Shown here in pieces: positions 12,171 through 23,721 of a stretch of DNA of 64,000 bases (the first letter of the stretch is position 1; every line of letters starts with the position of its first letter). The notes under the pieces are model-generated. The model was not told where the DNA came from. It did not search any database and saw only the letters and a list, made by a program, of their open reading frames with translations. This DNA comes from Norana najaformis (Eukaryota; Annelida; Clitellata; Crassiclitellata; Hormogastridae), in contig OZ029919.1 in NCBI GenBank assembly GCA_964023275.1, forward strand, positions 35,069,865 through 35,133,864. Reading direction: 5' to 3'. The position numbers were made by a program, and so were the translations under genes.

Positions 12171-15100
12171 TCATCGCAGTCGCTTGAGGCAACACGTGAG
12201 GCTGTCAATAGACGACTGAAGCTGACTTCTCTCACTCTCGAGATCCTGTCGCATTCGAGACAACTCCTGCCAAACAACAAAACATCAGTTTACAATCGCC
12301 TAACGACTGAAGAAAAGCGGACGAAGACCATTCTTCTTCTTGATTGGAGCCTTGCACTGTCATGTCGGAAGCACCTCTGTCGAGGTATCTTGAAGAGGCG
12401 CTATATAAATGTGCACTTAACAAATTACCTAATTATGATTACGACTGAAGCACATACACACAATTCATCTCAGAGGAAAACCTCTTCCGTCGAGGGCCTC
12501 ACCTGAGGTCCTGAAAAGGCGCCACATAAGCAGCCAGATAAACACATCCACACTGACATACAAGGGCCAATCCAAGGGTCCAAACCAGCCATGGCCCACA
12601 CTCGATTTTTCTCTGGGAGGAGAAGCTGGTCTTCTCAGGTTTGAATGGAAAGCCTGTGGTGCTAGATAGAAGGGCTTGAGATAATTGATGGTAAGTAAAT
12701 CACAGGAAGAGAGAAGGAACATTCAAAAACATCCACATCTCAGAAACATTTTGAGGGTCTGCATTACTCAAGTGTGAGGTCGTTCCAGAAGAGAGGTGCA
12801 TTGAGGCAAATGGATCAGTCATACGAGTCATTTGATTGGGTAATGCAGTAAGAGCCCATTATAAGAACTGATCTGTCAGAGAGGTTGGATGGTTGGATGC
12901 TGACGAGTTTACGTAGATGAATAGGTTTGGCAGCCTTCCAAAGAATCAGAAGTTAAGAACTCTGAACTGAATGTCTTGGCAGATTATGTGCTGCTGACCA
13001 GAGCCGAGAAGTAAATTCATGCACAGAAACAAACCTAAAATCAAGAAGAAGACAAGAACTCCTCATACCACAATCTTTGCTGAAAACGTTTCTCCGGAGG
13101 AAATGAGATCTCTTCTGCTGCGAGTGCTTTGATGTCCTTGGTCCGTGAGGAACTGTCTCTCCGAGGCATAGTCTACGAACCACATCCACATTCAGTTCAA
13201 CAGATGGCAGCTCTGCATCAAACTATGTATGCCCTAAAACCCTTCTTAACTGTCTCATATTCCCAACAGTCAGAATACAGTAGCCCCTTTTCCCATTCGG
13301 ACTCTTTCCTCCTACGTATATCATCACAGTAATTCAAGCACTTACACTCAAACGCTCGTCTGCTATAGATAAAGACTACTTACTTATTTACTCACTCGAT
13401 GTAACAGATGCTCAGACAGAACTGAGATTTCTCTACTTGTCATGCGCTTCACGTAACAGAAGCATAAGAACAACTGAGAAATCTCTCCATTTAGCATCAG
13501 AGAACAGTCAGAAACTAGGAATTGCTAATCTGCAGTCTAACTAAGCAGTTCTGTTCTTGTTGGTGATGCAGTAAATTATTATTATTGCATTTATTACGCA
13601 TGCCAGGTCAGTAAATCTGAATCCGAAGCACTGAGCAATTGTGAGTGAAGGAATTGCTTAAGGTCCCTACACAGTAACTGTCTAAAAGGAGAAGGCTCAA
13701 ACCCGTACCCTCTGCGTTACAAGCCGAGCGCTTTAACCAATCAGCTATCATGTCCCAAAGCTCTGACTTGACAAATACTCAACCGGGATGAAGAGTAGGA
13801 AATGCACAAGACCTTGACAGTAAAGTTGATATGATTCAATGATTGCTTCAATTCCAGGCCACGGGAGACGGAATGCTTCCTGGTGATTGTCGTCTTTATC
13901 GGAGACAAGTGATGGTGAAGATGGACGATGGTGCATCATCTCTTCATCGCTTGGCTTCAGAGGACAGAGCAACCTATCGACTGGCAGAGCTGAAACATTC
14001 AACAGATGCACTACTAGTGGTAAGTAAGATGAAGTCAAACACCGCTGCATCATACCGATCCTACCTAACCCCAACTCAGCTGAAGCAGATGAAGAATTAC
14101 AAGGCTTCCATTGCATGCAACACATCTCACATTCCCTTGTAAGAATTCCGTTTGGTTTTGCAAATTATGATCTGATCTTTGCACTGACTCCTAAAAAACT
14201 ACACCAGACACGAGAACAGCAAATCCTACAACCACATCGTTCTATGGAGTCGTTCCGTGAGAGATGTCACTCAAATGCACCAAAACAACCCATTTATTTA
14301 ACATGAATCCACCGATGTCATTTGCAAAGCAGAATCTCAGCATATCAAAGCATTTCTAAGGATCTCTCCAAAGCCCTGCACAGAAGAGCTGTCAAATGAC
14401 TGACACGACTTACGATAAACAATGACTGATAAATTATCGAATATAAAGAGCTTCATTTGTTGTCGTCACAAAACTCTCAACCACTTAACTGAGATCCTGA
14501 TCAACACCATTCAAATCATATTAATTTTCACCAGGTGGCAGCACTTACTCTGCCTTCCGTCATTCTTCTTTCCGGTGCAGTTACTGTTGTTCTTTAGTTT
14601 CGAAGAAGTTGTGGTCACCACGTGATTGAGATCCAATCGCAGTCGCTTACAAGGATCTGTGCAACAGCAGACAACCACAACAACCACTGACAACAACAAC
14701 TCATCGTCCAGGCAAACTAAAATTAATCTTCGTAACGACTGATCATCATGACGATTAATTTGAGTTTCCTGGGCCATGAGTTGTTGTCGTCATCCTGTCA
14801 CATCAGTTTAAAACCGTGTGAAAACTTTTCCCAATTATCTGAAATGACTTTTGTTTTACTGTTGGTAACACTGCAACTGCTCTGCGCTGTCAAAGACAGG
14901 CATCCCTTTCGTACACTTGTGCCATAAAATAACTCAACAGTTATTGCATATAGAAAAACGCTTTCTCTGCACTGTTCTCTCTGACCTCACCTATCAAACC
15001 AACATTCACTCATATAATAAATGCAACAACTGACATGAATAACAACTAGAACAAAAACTAGAACAACAACTAGAACAAAAACTAGAACAACAACAAGAAC

Positions 15101-18100
15101 AACAACTAGCACAAACAACTAGAACAACAACTAGCACAAACAACTAGAACAACAACTAGAACAACTAAAACAACAACTAGAACAACAACTAGAACAACAA
15201 CAAGAACAACAACTAGAACAACAACTAGAACAACAACTAGAACAACAACTAGAACAACAACTAGAACAACAACTAGAACGACAACAAGAACGACAACTAG
15301 AACAACAACTAGAACAACAACTAGAACAACAACTAGAACAACAACTAGAACAACAACTAGAACAACAACTAGAACAACAACTAGAACAACAACTAGAACA
15401 ACAACTAGAACAACAACTAGAACAACAACTAGAACAACAACTAGAACAACAACTAGAACAACAACTAGAACCACAACTAGAACAACAACAGACTTGTTTC
15501 TTCTGAAGAAAGGTCGTCGTTGTTCATAGACTGATGATCGTTGTCACTTGAGTCGTTGTCTAAGGCAGCCGATGAATTTCTCTGGCTGACGGTTCTCTTC
15601 ACCAGAGACAAGATACGAGGTGATTGCAAGGAAATCAATGACAGAGCTGCACTCAGCAGCTCATCCTTCGACAGATGCGATGAACTGTATCGGATGGCAT
15701 CCAAACCGCCATTCACAGGTAAACCATCCAAGACTTTTGGTTGGGCAACTGCTGCAAGATGACCGTTCTTCGGTTGGCCGAACTCTGCTATCAGTCGACC
15801 ACGACTGGCCATGGTCAAGGCGTCCGATCCAGTTGAGAGGATTGGCATTCGATCGCTGTAACTCTCTGTCTGTAACAACCGTGAACTGTTTATTCGAGTC
15901 TTGTCTGCTTTACCCGTTCCTGGGTCTGTTACTCCACAGGAAGCCGGTTCCTCTTCTTCCCCCGGATGATTGGGATCATTCTGCTCCACTTCCAGTTCCT
16001 CCTCCTCCTCCTCCTCTTCATCGTCCGAACAGTTCTCGAGGAATGGCCGGTGGAAATTCGGTTTGGAATCCTTCTGCCGCTGAGCACCAGAAGTCTTTTC
16101 ACCTCCCTGAGGTTGTCGTTCTGTTACAAGATCCACGGATTTGCGATTAGCAGATGAATGTCCATGACCTATAAAGAGATCATTCCCAGAATTCCGTTCT
16201 TCCTCTTCCTTCTCTGGACCTGAACAACCGTTTCTCATGAGAGTCGAACCGTTCCAGAAATCACTGGCTTCCACTTCGCCATCTGAAGAAGGACCAGCAG
16301 CATCCATCGATTCCAGTCTTTTGTATGCATCTCTTCTTGAAACAGAAACACAGAAAACTGACTGAACACGAAAAATGGCAGCATGACGCTCAGATAAATT
16401 GAAGCGCATTAAGTAGATGCGTGTGTTACGCAGTAGTCAACACCCTGGATTTCGTCAGGAATTCTGCAACAGTTTCATCTGAAGCGACCATCGAATGATG
16501 GTGCACTGTGCATTATGAGAACCGCATCACTAGCTTAGAATAGTAGCATGACTTTCTTGTTTCAGGCCTCTCCAGGATTTCTCAGATGGGCTTTTCTTAC
16601 ATTTGATCATGCTCCCTCTTAGAGATTTCGGTATGGGGGTCCCCATCAACTTTTTATCATGCTCCCCTCTTAGAGATTTCGGCCTGGGTCCCCATCAACT
16701 GCAGGTCCACTGCTGTTCCACTGATGATGGGATGGCTAGGATATTCGTAATCAAATGGTCGGGTTTTAATGGTCATTAGTTTCAACACATGCTTCACACC
16801 CTCTGGGCATCACGGCTGAGGTGGTAGAGTGGGCGATGGCCGAGGTGGTAGAGTGGGCGATGGTTGAGGTGGTAGAGTGGACAATGGCTGAAATGGCTGA
16901 AGTGGTAGAGTGGGCGATGGCTGATGTGGCAAAGTGGGCGATGGTTGAGGTGGTAGAGTGGGCAATGGCAGAAATGAAAAGTGGGCAACTGGTAGACTGG
17001 ACGATAGTTGATTTTTATAGAGTGGGTAAGAATATAGTGGTAACTAAGGAGTTATGACTATTTGGCAAGCTACTAACCCTAATCAACTGGCAATAACAGA
17101 TGTTTAAGTCAAAAGAACAGAGCTGAAAACCTTGTGTTGAGAATAACCTACTTGCGCAGAATACTGGAAAGATCGAAGGCAGACGACAGACCAGTTGAGG
17201 CAGACGTCCGATCGGATGCGCAAAGAAATGGAGAGGAGAAGCTGGTCGGTTGGAGAAGTGGATGTATGAGCGACGTAGGGAAAAGGCTGGAATAGGGCGC
17301 CAGAAATGGAGATGATGGAGACATCATCTGCTGCTGCTGCTGCAACCTCTGAATGGCCAGGTATTCGTCCCACCTGCAATTCAACAGCATCCATAGAACC
17401 ACTGTCGCTCGTTACAAAAACACCTTATCACGAAGAACAATGAAAACCAAAATCACAGATAAACACTCGTCCAACAAATTTCCGTAGCCCAGCTCCTTGT
17501 AAAGTCTCAGAAATCAACTACAGATCATCATTATTATTATTATTATTTTTTTTTACATTTACTAAGCACCACCATCTAATGACTAAGCATCAATTGAAGG
17601 CACAGAGCAATTGTGAGTGAAGGACTTGCTCAAGGTCCCTACGCAGTAGCCGTCTCAGGGAAGGAGACTCAAACCCATACTCACCATGTTAAAAGCGAAG
17701 CGCTCTAACCAATAGGCTACTGTGCCCCACCATTGCCATCTTGAACAACAAGAACAACATTTCATCTGGTCATCAGGTGCACAAGGTTTTTAAATCTGAA
17801 TCAGAGGCACCAGACAAGCACCTGGTCCACAGTGGTCATCACACAGAGTCTACTCGGCAGGCTCAAACCTGCAACCGTTGGATGTCAGACCCAGCACACT
17901 GCTCTGCTCGTTAGACCACCACCTCGCACAGTGGTCCATTTCGATAGCAGTAACAATGATGATGATGATAATGACAACAATTAAAACAATAATACTAACA
18001 ATAATTATAGTAAAACAACAACAACAACAATAATCATAATAATAGAAATAATATACTGAAAATAATAGTAAATGACGACGATGATGATAGTAGGAGATTC

Positions 18101-21100
18101 TCGGAAGAGGACTGAAGATGATACCTGAGTGCAGAGGATGAGGAAGGTAGAAGAGGAGGAAAGCCGAACACAGATGTTGAACTGATGAGCTGCTGAAGGT
18201 AAAGAGCATCTGGCGAGATGAAGGGCAGCTGCGGAGGAGGATGAGGATGAGGAGCCGAGGGATGCGGCTGCTGAGCCTGAAGAACGGACGGATGGAACAA
18301 AGAGGAGTTGAGCATCCGATCCGTGGACGGAATGAAGCCATTGCAACCAAGACGACCACCTGCTGCGTCGCTTGCAGCTGCAGCAGCAGGAAGAGGAAGC
18401 GGCGAGGATGGACAAGCACCGGTCCGGCTGGAAACACACAGACATCCATAAATAGTCGACTACCACCGCGACCACATTCGCTAGACACCAATACCACTGC
18501 TGCCACAAGGAGCAATATCACCACCATTATCACCAATACCACTGCTACCACAAGGAGCAATATCACCACCATTATCACCAATACCACTGCTGCCACAAGG
18601 AGCAATATCACCACCATTATCACCAATACCACTGCTACCACAAGGAGCAATATCACCACCATTATCACCAACACCACTGCTACCACAAGGAGCAATATCA
18701 CCACCATTATCACCAATACCACTGCTACCACAAGGAGCAATATCACCACCACTATCACCAATACCACTGCCTCCCTGCCTCACTCTTGGATCTTGATCTG
18801 GAACCGAACCCTTCCTGCCTATGGATTTGGTTTTGACTAAGCGCCTGTGATTATGCAGGTCCCCACGACTTGGCTCTCTCTCATTGGGCGTTTCCGTTGG
18901 AATCTCGAGCTTACGATTACGATTACTATTCATTCATTCTTTCATTCATAGCATTTGGATAGCACAATTACAAGATATAAACCACAGACTAGAAGCAGCC
19001 ATCAACTGAAGCCTTGTGTATGAAGACAAAGGCGCAATTGTCTTCAGGCGCAAATCGTTGATCTCCATGCGATGTAGATTGAGTCGAGGTTAAACCTCTT
19101 GGTCGGTTGGACTTGCCTGGGCGAAGTCTTCGTCGGAGTAGACGCAGAGAAGCCGTCTTCCATCTTCGTCGTCGCGTTATTCGCTCTTGATGAACTTCTC
19201 CTGCATTTGGTCACCACCTCTTCCCTTGTAGACAGCAACTGACCGTTACTCTGCAACTGTTCAACACAGCCGATCATCATCTTAAAGGCCATTAGAAGCC
19301 GTCTGCCTCCCTCTGCAGCCGAGGCCACAGGGGTCCAGTCGTCACCCACTTGGGTCACCAAGTCCAGTTGGCTGGTTGGCCAGTTGGTTAATCGTTTGCT
19401 TGTTGAGTTGGTTGAGCATCTTGGTCAACTCTGACCGTTAAATAATCTTATGTTAGAAACTGCAAAAGCAAAGCGATTGTTAAATCACCTGATGATAGAA
19501 AACTAGTAACTATTGATAGTGAAGACTGACTGCCCTTTACCAAGTGGGTCTTTGAGCAAACTGATATTTTTCTAATCTAATCTAATGATTTCTATAGCGC
19601 CGTTATCACAATGCACAAGGCACTGATTGATGATTACACTCCAAGTGGAATCATAATCTCTCGGAAAATCCCAGTTGAAATCCTAAGAGTCAGGGAAAGC
19701 AGAGGTCTAACAGACTATTGTCGGAAAGCAAGTTGAAACAGATGACTTTAGCTAGACTCCTGTTTATTGCAAAACCAGAAAAGCCTAAACAGTTCATGTG
19801 ACTGAAACTTCTTCGAAGAAAGCACTGCCTATAATCACCCGACGATCTGTCTTCTTTATGACTTCAGTCGCGTGGTAGAATTTCCTCTGCACAACGTCAT
19901 CATTGACTGTCGTCGTCTTGGGTTCTTCCAACAGATTTGTCTCTTTTGCGGACAAAACCGACTTCACTTCCTTTCTTGAATCACTCCTTCCAGCTTCCGG
20001 TGGCTTTGAAAAGTCTGCAATATATGTATTTACGATAAATATTGATTAAATACTAATATCTTTAATAGCAGTGCTTATTATCCGCGTGTTGGACCGTCAA
20101 CCCAAAGGGCAGAGGTCAGAGGCTCACACTTCAAGATCTACGTTCCAATGACGCCATCTAGTGAACTCAAGACTATAACATGAGAACATCAACTGCACAC
20201 TGTCTGGGCAAAATTCACACAATGAGGGAATTCTTTTCTTACGATTCTTGCTGTAACTTATGGTGCTCCTGTCTGACTAAATCTAATGCGGAAGTCGAGC
20301 CGGAAGGAGGAAGAAAGAGGTCACCTGGTGATGCAGAAAGGAGAGATCTGTGTCCAGGTAGAGATGTCACTGAGACGCAGAGCTTTCGAAGATCAGACGG
20401 TGCACAAAAAGGGCCACAAAGTTAGGCATCTGCTTCGTTTGCATCGTTCTGATTCAAAGTTTTTTTAAGGCACCAGGCAGCAGCTGACGTTCAGCTGTCA
20501 CTTCGGTCTCAGCTTAAGAACGACCTCTTCCAACTGGCTGAGCAACCATTGGCTGCTATGCTATGCTCAGGTTCTCCGCTGCAGGTGCTAATGGAAGGAG
20601 ACAAAATACTGATGGACATGCACCCGCAGCTGCTGCTGCTGAGGCTGCTTTGATGATGATGATGATGATGACGATGATGATGACAGACGAACGACACGCA
20701 TTAATGGACGAATGAACGAGTGCATATGGCCAGATGATGCCGCCGCTGCTGCTGCTGCTGCTGCTGCAGCTACTACCTGCCGCCGCCGCCAGCGCCAGGT
20801 ATCCGTCGTCATCAAGACTTACACACCTTTAGACGAAGATGACGCAAGAGCAGCAGACAGGTAAAGCAGGAAGGGAGGGAGGGAGGAAGGGAAGGAGGAA
20901 GGGAGGGAGGGGAAAGGATGAGAGTGTACACCTGTTCCATCAGGAGATGATTAAAAGCCAGGCCTCTTTCAAAGCAGACAACTAGAATACGTTAAAAGTG
21001 AGAGGAAGGGAGGGAGCAGGGAGGGAGCAGGGAGGGAGGAGGGAGGGAGGGAGGGAAGGAGGTAGGAGGGAGGGAGGGAGGGACGTTCTCCAGCAGACCA

Positions 21101-22266
21101 TGAGGTCCTCTTGCCAGACAACCTCCGACACACACACACAAGGTACACCTCACCTCCGCACACCAATCACCCTCTTTTCACTATTAGCACACGATATACT
21201 CGGCCATAATAATGTCATTATCATTATGATTATCATTATCATTATGATTATCATTATTATTAGTAGTAGTATTGTTTAAATACTATTTCAAGATGGCGTT
21301 ACTCTGTATTGGCGGAATTTTGGAACTGAAAAGGCCAGTTAACGATGATAGCAGCTGATCAACCTAAACTGATGTCTAAGTTAATGACTTCTGTAGCGCC
21401 GAGAATGTCGTCTGAATGGTTGTGCATCTTATCGACGTTAGTGACCTCTAACCCTTTCAGTTCTTCTAGCGCCTTTATGAGATGCACAAAAGGCATCAGT
21501 CGACAAGGGAAAGTTAGGGGAAACTGAAGGTCAAAATCATGATTCGTCAAAAAGTCCAGCCGAAATCCGACTGTCTTTGTCTGTGTCTGTCTGTCTGTGT
21601 CTTTCTGTCTGTCTGTCTCTGGCTGTCCTTCTTCCCTTCTCACTGGTCCATTAAACTAGTCACAAAGCCTCCGCCTCTCGCGTTGCATTTCTTTAAAGGC
21701 AAGTTTCACAACATCATACATTCTACAAATAAACACAAGGAGACGATGATGGAGGAGAAGGAGGAGAAGGAGGAGGAGGAGGAGGAGAGAGGATGTAATG
21801 CGAATAAATTTAATGGAGATTCAGATAAATGCCAGGTGCAGAAGCAGGAAGGGAGCGACGGAAGGAGGGAGGGATATCAATGGGGCGTAAAGGGGAAATG
21901 GGGATGCAGTGCAACCGAAGCAGTTTGTTTCCAGGGGTGGGGTGGAGTAATGACCTGGCATCAAAGACAGAGAGCGAGAAAGAGAGAGAGAAACAGAGCA
22001 CAGACCGTGAGTGGGAGGAAGGCAGCTGGTGGACGCTGCTCTCGAACACGAGTCCATCGTCAGCTTTTTCAGCGCCTCCAGATAACTCGACGATGATTCT
22101 CCTCCGGCTGCTGCTGCCGCAGCTGCAGAGGCTGCTCGAGGGAACAGATGCTGAGACGGAGGCGGCGGCGGCGGCGGCGGCGTTTCATCCTCCGGCTCCT
22201 CGCTCCCTTTCTCCATCCTCCTCCTCCTGCCTCGCGTCTCTCTTTCGGCTGCTGCAACTGAGTCTA
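12171..22266 (-). CDS. GSE1: GSE1-like nuclear corepressor-type protein, multi-exon, 5' end uncertain
   Basis: Phase-compatible exons, 5' to 3': 22266-22006, 20014-19839, 19256-19117, 18427-18125, 17373-17152, 16335-15494, 13989-13813, 13514-13396, 12266-12171. The N-terminal exon carries poly-Pro and poly-Ala runs and SSSSYLEALKKLT, resembling the short N-terminal motif of GSE1. The penultimate region has WPGIEAIIESYQ, matching the conserved motif before the terminal coiled coil of GSE1, and the last exon (ELSRMRQDLESERSQLQS...) is that coiled coil, with a stop at 12173-12171. The middle is Ser/Pro/Gln-rich with an acidic run ([12 protein letters not shown]). GSE1 family proteins are nuclear and associate with BRAF-histone deacetylase (BHC/CoREST) complexes. 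Exon 19256-19117 may end in a GC-AG intron (CAG/gcaagt). The two conserved mid-region blocks of vertebrate GSE1 were not found, so exons may be missed or diverged. C-terminal exons are firm, 5' exons tentative. Confidence 0.62.
13560..13758 (-). repeat. tRNA-derived SINE, inverted copy
   Basis: The reverse complement has the A-box-like AGCTGATTGGTTAAAGCGC, B-box-like GGTTTGAGCC, body GTTACTGTGTAGGGACC and an ATAATAATAAT tail. It lies in an intron near the 3' end of the GSE1-like gene. Confidence 0.78.
15035..15490. repeat. 12-bp minisatellite (AACAACAACTAG)n, about 36 copies
   Basis: Nearly perfect tandem 12-mers, with a few variants (ACGACAACAAG, missing triplets) in the left third. On the minus strand it is open over 120 codons as a V-V-V-L repeat, an artefact of unit length divisible by three. 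Its right edge touches the coding exon of the GSE1-like gene whose donor is at 15493, so the array forms the very start of that intron. Confidence 0.95.
16605..16700. repeat. About 54-bp direct duplication
   Basis: CTCTTAGAGATTTCGG...GGTCCCCATCAACT occurs twice in tandem (about 16617-16651 and 16671-16700), separated by TTTTATCATGCTCCC. It lies in the intron between the GSE1-like exons 17152-17373 and 15494-16335. Confidence 0.8.
16815..16990. repeat. 24-bp minisatellite, about 7 imperfect copies
   Basis: The unit is close to GAGGTGGTAGAGTGGGCGAT plus GGTT. Copies differ by single bases and one partial unit. It is open on both strands because the unit is divisible by three, giving W/M/E-rich (+) and H/P/L-rich (-) artefact peptides. 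It is intronic within the GSE1-like gene. Confidence 0.9.
17520..17735 (-). repeat. tRNA-derived SINE, inverted copy
   Basis: The reverse complement begins GGGGCACAGTAGCCTATTGG, with a B-box-like GGTTTGAGTC, then GGGACCTTGAGCAAGTCC, and a 3' tail reading GGTGGTGCTTAGTAAATG followed by ATAATAATAAT. The tail resembles the GCGCT..ATAAAT end of L2-type LINEs. Confidence 0.8.
17775..17940 (-). repeat. tRNA-derived SINE, diverged subfamily
   Basis: The reverse complement has A-box-like GGTGGTCTAACGAGCAG and B-box-like GGTTTGAGCC, then a body unlike the other SINE copies except for GATTCAGATTTA near the end. It lies back to back with the previous copy, between two GSE1-like exons. Confidence 0.6.
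18486..18772. repeat. 45-bp minisatellite, about 6.3 copies
   Basis: The unit runs from one CACCAATACC to the next, exactly 45 bp (18486, 18531, 18576 and so on), containing ACAAGGAGCAATATCACCACC. The only variation is single-base (GCTGCC/GCTACC, CATTAT/CACTAT). It is open on both strands in several frames. It lies 60 bp upstream of the splice acceptor of the GSE1-like exon 18427-18125, so the array is intronic. Confidence 0.93.
18775..18935 (+). repeat. SINE-like family A fragment, opposite orientation
   Basis: Contains CTTGGATCTTGATCTGGAAC, GATTTGGTTTTGACTAAGCG and a terminal TTACGATTACGATTACT, the reverse complement of the family A blocks seen at 565-930. It therefore ends with the element's 3' tail. 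Confidence 0.55.
20630..20680. repeat. Trinucleotide-rich block (GAT/CTG)n
   Basis: GATGATGATG and CTGCTGCTGC runs, with a second CTG block at 20743-20768, in the region between the GSE1-like exons at 20.0 and 22.0 kb. A minus-strand frame here (poly-Ser, poly-Ala, HxH) has no clear exon borders that fit the neighbours' phase. Confidence 0.6.
20870..21085. repeat. Purine-rich (GGGA)n tract
   Basis: Two blocks of GGGAGGGAGG-type repeats (20875-20920 and 21003-21084). The tract is strongly strand-asymmetric and has runs of G compatible with quadruplex or triplex structure on the + strand. Confidence 0.75.
21740..22005. other. GAG-rich and AGAG-rich low-complexity DNA
   Basis: AGGAGGAGG runs (21755-21790) and GAGAGAGAG runs (21985-22000) just 3' of the N-terminal GSE1-like exon. 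Frames on both strands are low complexity with no support. Confidence 0.5.
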
Positions 22267-23274
22267 CTGACGACAACGTCTGTTCGGCTGCTGCGCAGAG
22301 GATGAAGAGAAAGAAGGAGAGGCATAAAACAATAAACTCGGGTCCAGAAGACCGACATCCATCACTTACGACGGCGGCTGAGGCTAATGGCTACAATTTC
22401 ATCGCGAAAGAACAAGAAGAGCTGCAGGGCACCAGCCTCCTGTTAGCCATCACTCAAGGGCACCAGCGCCTGCCACAGCCACCCCCCGCCCGTCCAACAG
22501 ATGGTAAAATTTTCAAGGAACAATAACGCATATTGCCTGCCTCACTTGATCGTCTCCGTTTCACTGTCTTTCTGTATGTCTGTCTGTCTGTCGGTCTTTC
22601 GCTCTAAGACGATCCCTCCGTCAGTCCGTCCCAGTGATAGTCAGACGACGTAAACGACTTCTAAGCGAAATGCAATCAGTTGAGACGGAAACACAGAAGC
22701 CAGAGAAAAACAAACGGTCGGTGCGATCACTCAGCCCTTGAAATTCAGCCCAAACTACTCAGCGTTAGTCAGGTATAAGCAGCTTCTATACGGCCACTGC
22801 AGACCAAGCAAAACTACTCACTTACTCATTTATCATGGCCTTGCAGAGCGGAGACAAGAAAGGCAAAGTGGACAGAAGCAGCTTCGAAATGACCAAGTCC
22901 TGCTTACGAGACTTGCGAGCGCGTCTTCCCATCTGACCTAAAGGCTGCATGAGATCAGGTCAAGGACGGTCTAAAGACAACTCTGACCCCAAACAGACTC
23001 TTCAGATGACGCGCCAAACAAATCTTCCATTACTATTACAATTCTAGCCCAGAGTTTCAACCAACCATGACCACATTAATCTCACCATACTCAAACGAGA
23101 CCCGGTTTCATCTAACAATACTGGACCCACGTATATCTTACTTTAAACTCTTCAGCAATGTCTGCTAAGAGCAGAGACACTTGTGTGGCTGTATCGGATG
23201 CTCACACATACAAACTGTCTGGTTGATTGTCACCTGGGTTAAGCCATCTTCTGTCCAGCACTTAAACTGATCAT

Positions 23275-23460
23275 TTCTACATTTATTAAGCGCCACTGTC
23301 CAGTGACTAAGTATCAATCGATGGCGCTGAGCAACTGTGCGAGAAGGACTTGCACTGGGTCCCTACGCAGTAATTACCGTCCCAGAGGAAGAGGTTCGAA
23401 CTGGGACACTCTGGGTTGCAAGGCAATCGCTCAAACCAATCAGCTACCGTTTCACTGATT
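23275..23460 (-). repeat. tRNA-derived SINE, inverted copy
   Basis: The reverse complement has A-box-like GGTAGCTGATTGGTTTGAG, B-box-like AGTTCGAACC, GGGACCCAGTGCAAGTCC, and a tail reading CAGTGGCGCTTAATAAATG, which is the shared LINE-like 3' end. Confidence 0.78.
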
Positions 23461-23549
23461 TGTTCTAATAAACAGTTTAAACCTAAGAACTGTTTTAAAT
23501 TAATTAATTAATTAATTGAATGGTTTAAGAATGAAGTATGTATGCCTGC

Positions 23550-23721
23550 CTGGGACTGTCTTTATGCCTCTGTCGGCGGCAGATGAGGAAGAGGAGGAGC
23601 AGGTCGACGAGGAAGAGGATAATGACTGCCTGTCCGTTTCTTTGGCTGCTGCTGCTGCTGAGGCCAGTGATGAGGAGTTGAACGAGGTCTTTGTCTGGTG
23701 CTCGTCATCTCTTGGCTCCAC
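23550..23721 (-). CDS. Possible further 5' exon of the GSE1-like gene (Ser/Ala-rich)
   Basis: A good acceptor (GTCTTTCAG) at 23722 opens a frame starting VEPRDDEHQTKTSFNSSS, with poly-Ala and long poly-Ser runs. A possible GC donor at about 23549 would give phase 1, matching the next exon at 22266. Composition is like the GSE1-like exons. Low-complexity DNA easily makes such frames, so this remains doubtful. A second Ser/Glu-rich minus-strand frame at about 26370-26560 is weaker still. Confidence 0.28.

Noticed and set aside
15106..15474. 122-residue V-V-V-L repeat frame on the minus strand
   Set aside because: Pure translation of the 12-bp minisatellite; no unique coding sequence and it lies in an intron.
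17775..17940. tRNA gene
   Set aside because: A- and B-box-like motifs are present but no cloverleaf closes and it carries a SINE body; it is a tRNA-derived SINE.
17850..18767. 305-residue minus-strand frame rich in Val/Leu/Ile
   Set aside because: It runs through the 45-bp minisatellite, a real GSE1-like exon in the wrong frame, and a SINE; the true exon is 18427-18125 in another frame.
18241..18840. 199-residue + strand Thr/Asn-rich frame
   Set aside because: Antisense of the GSE1-like exon joined to the minisatellite; no splice or start support.
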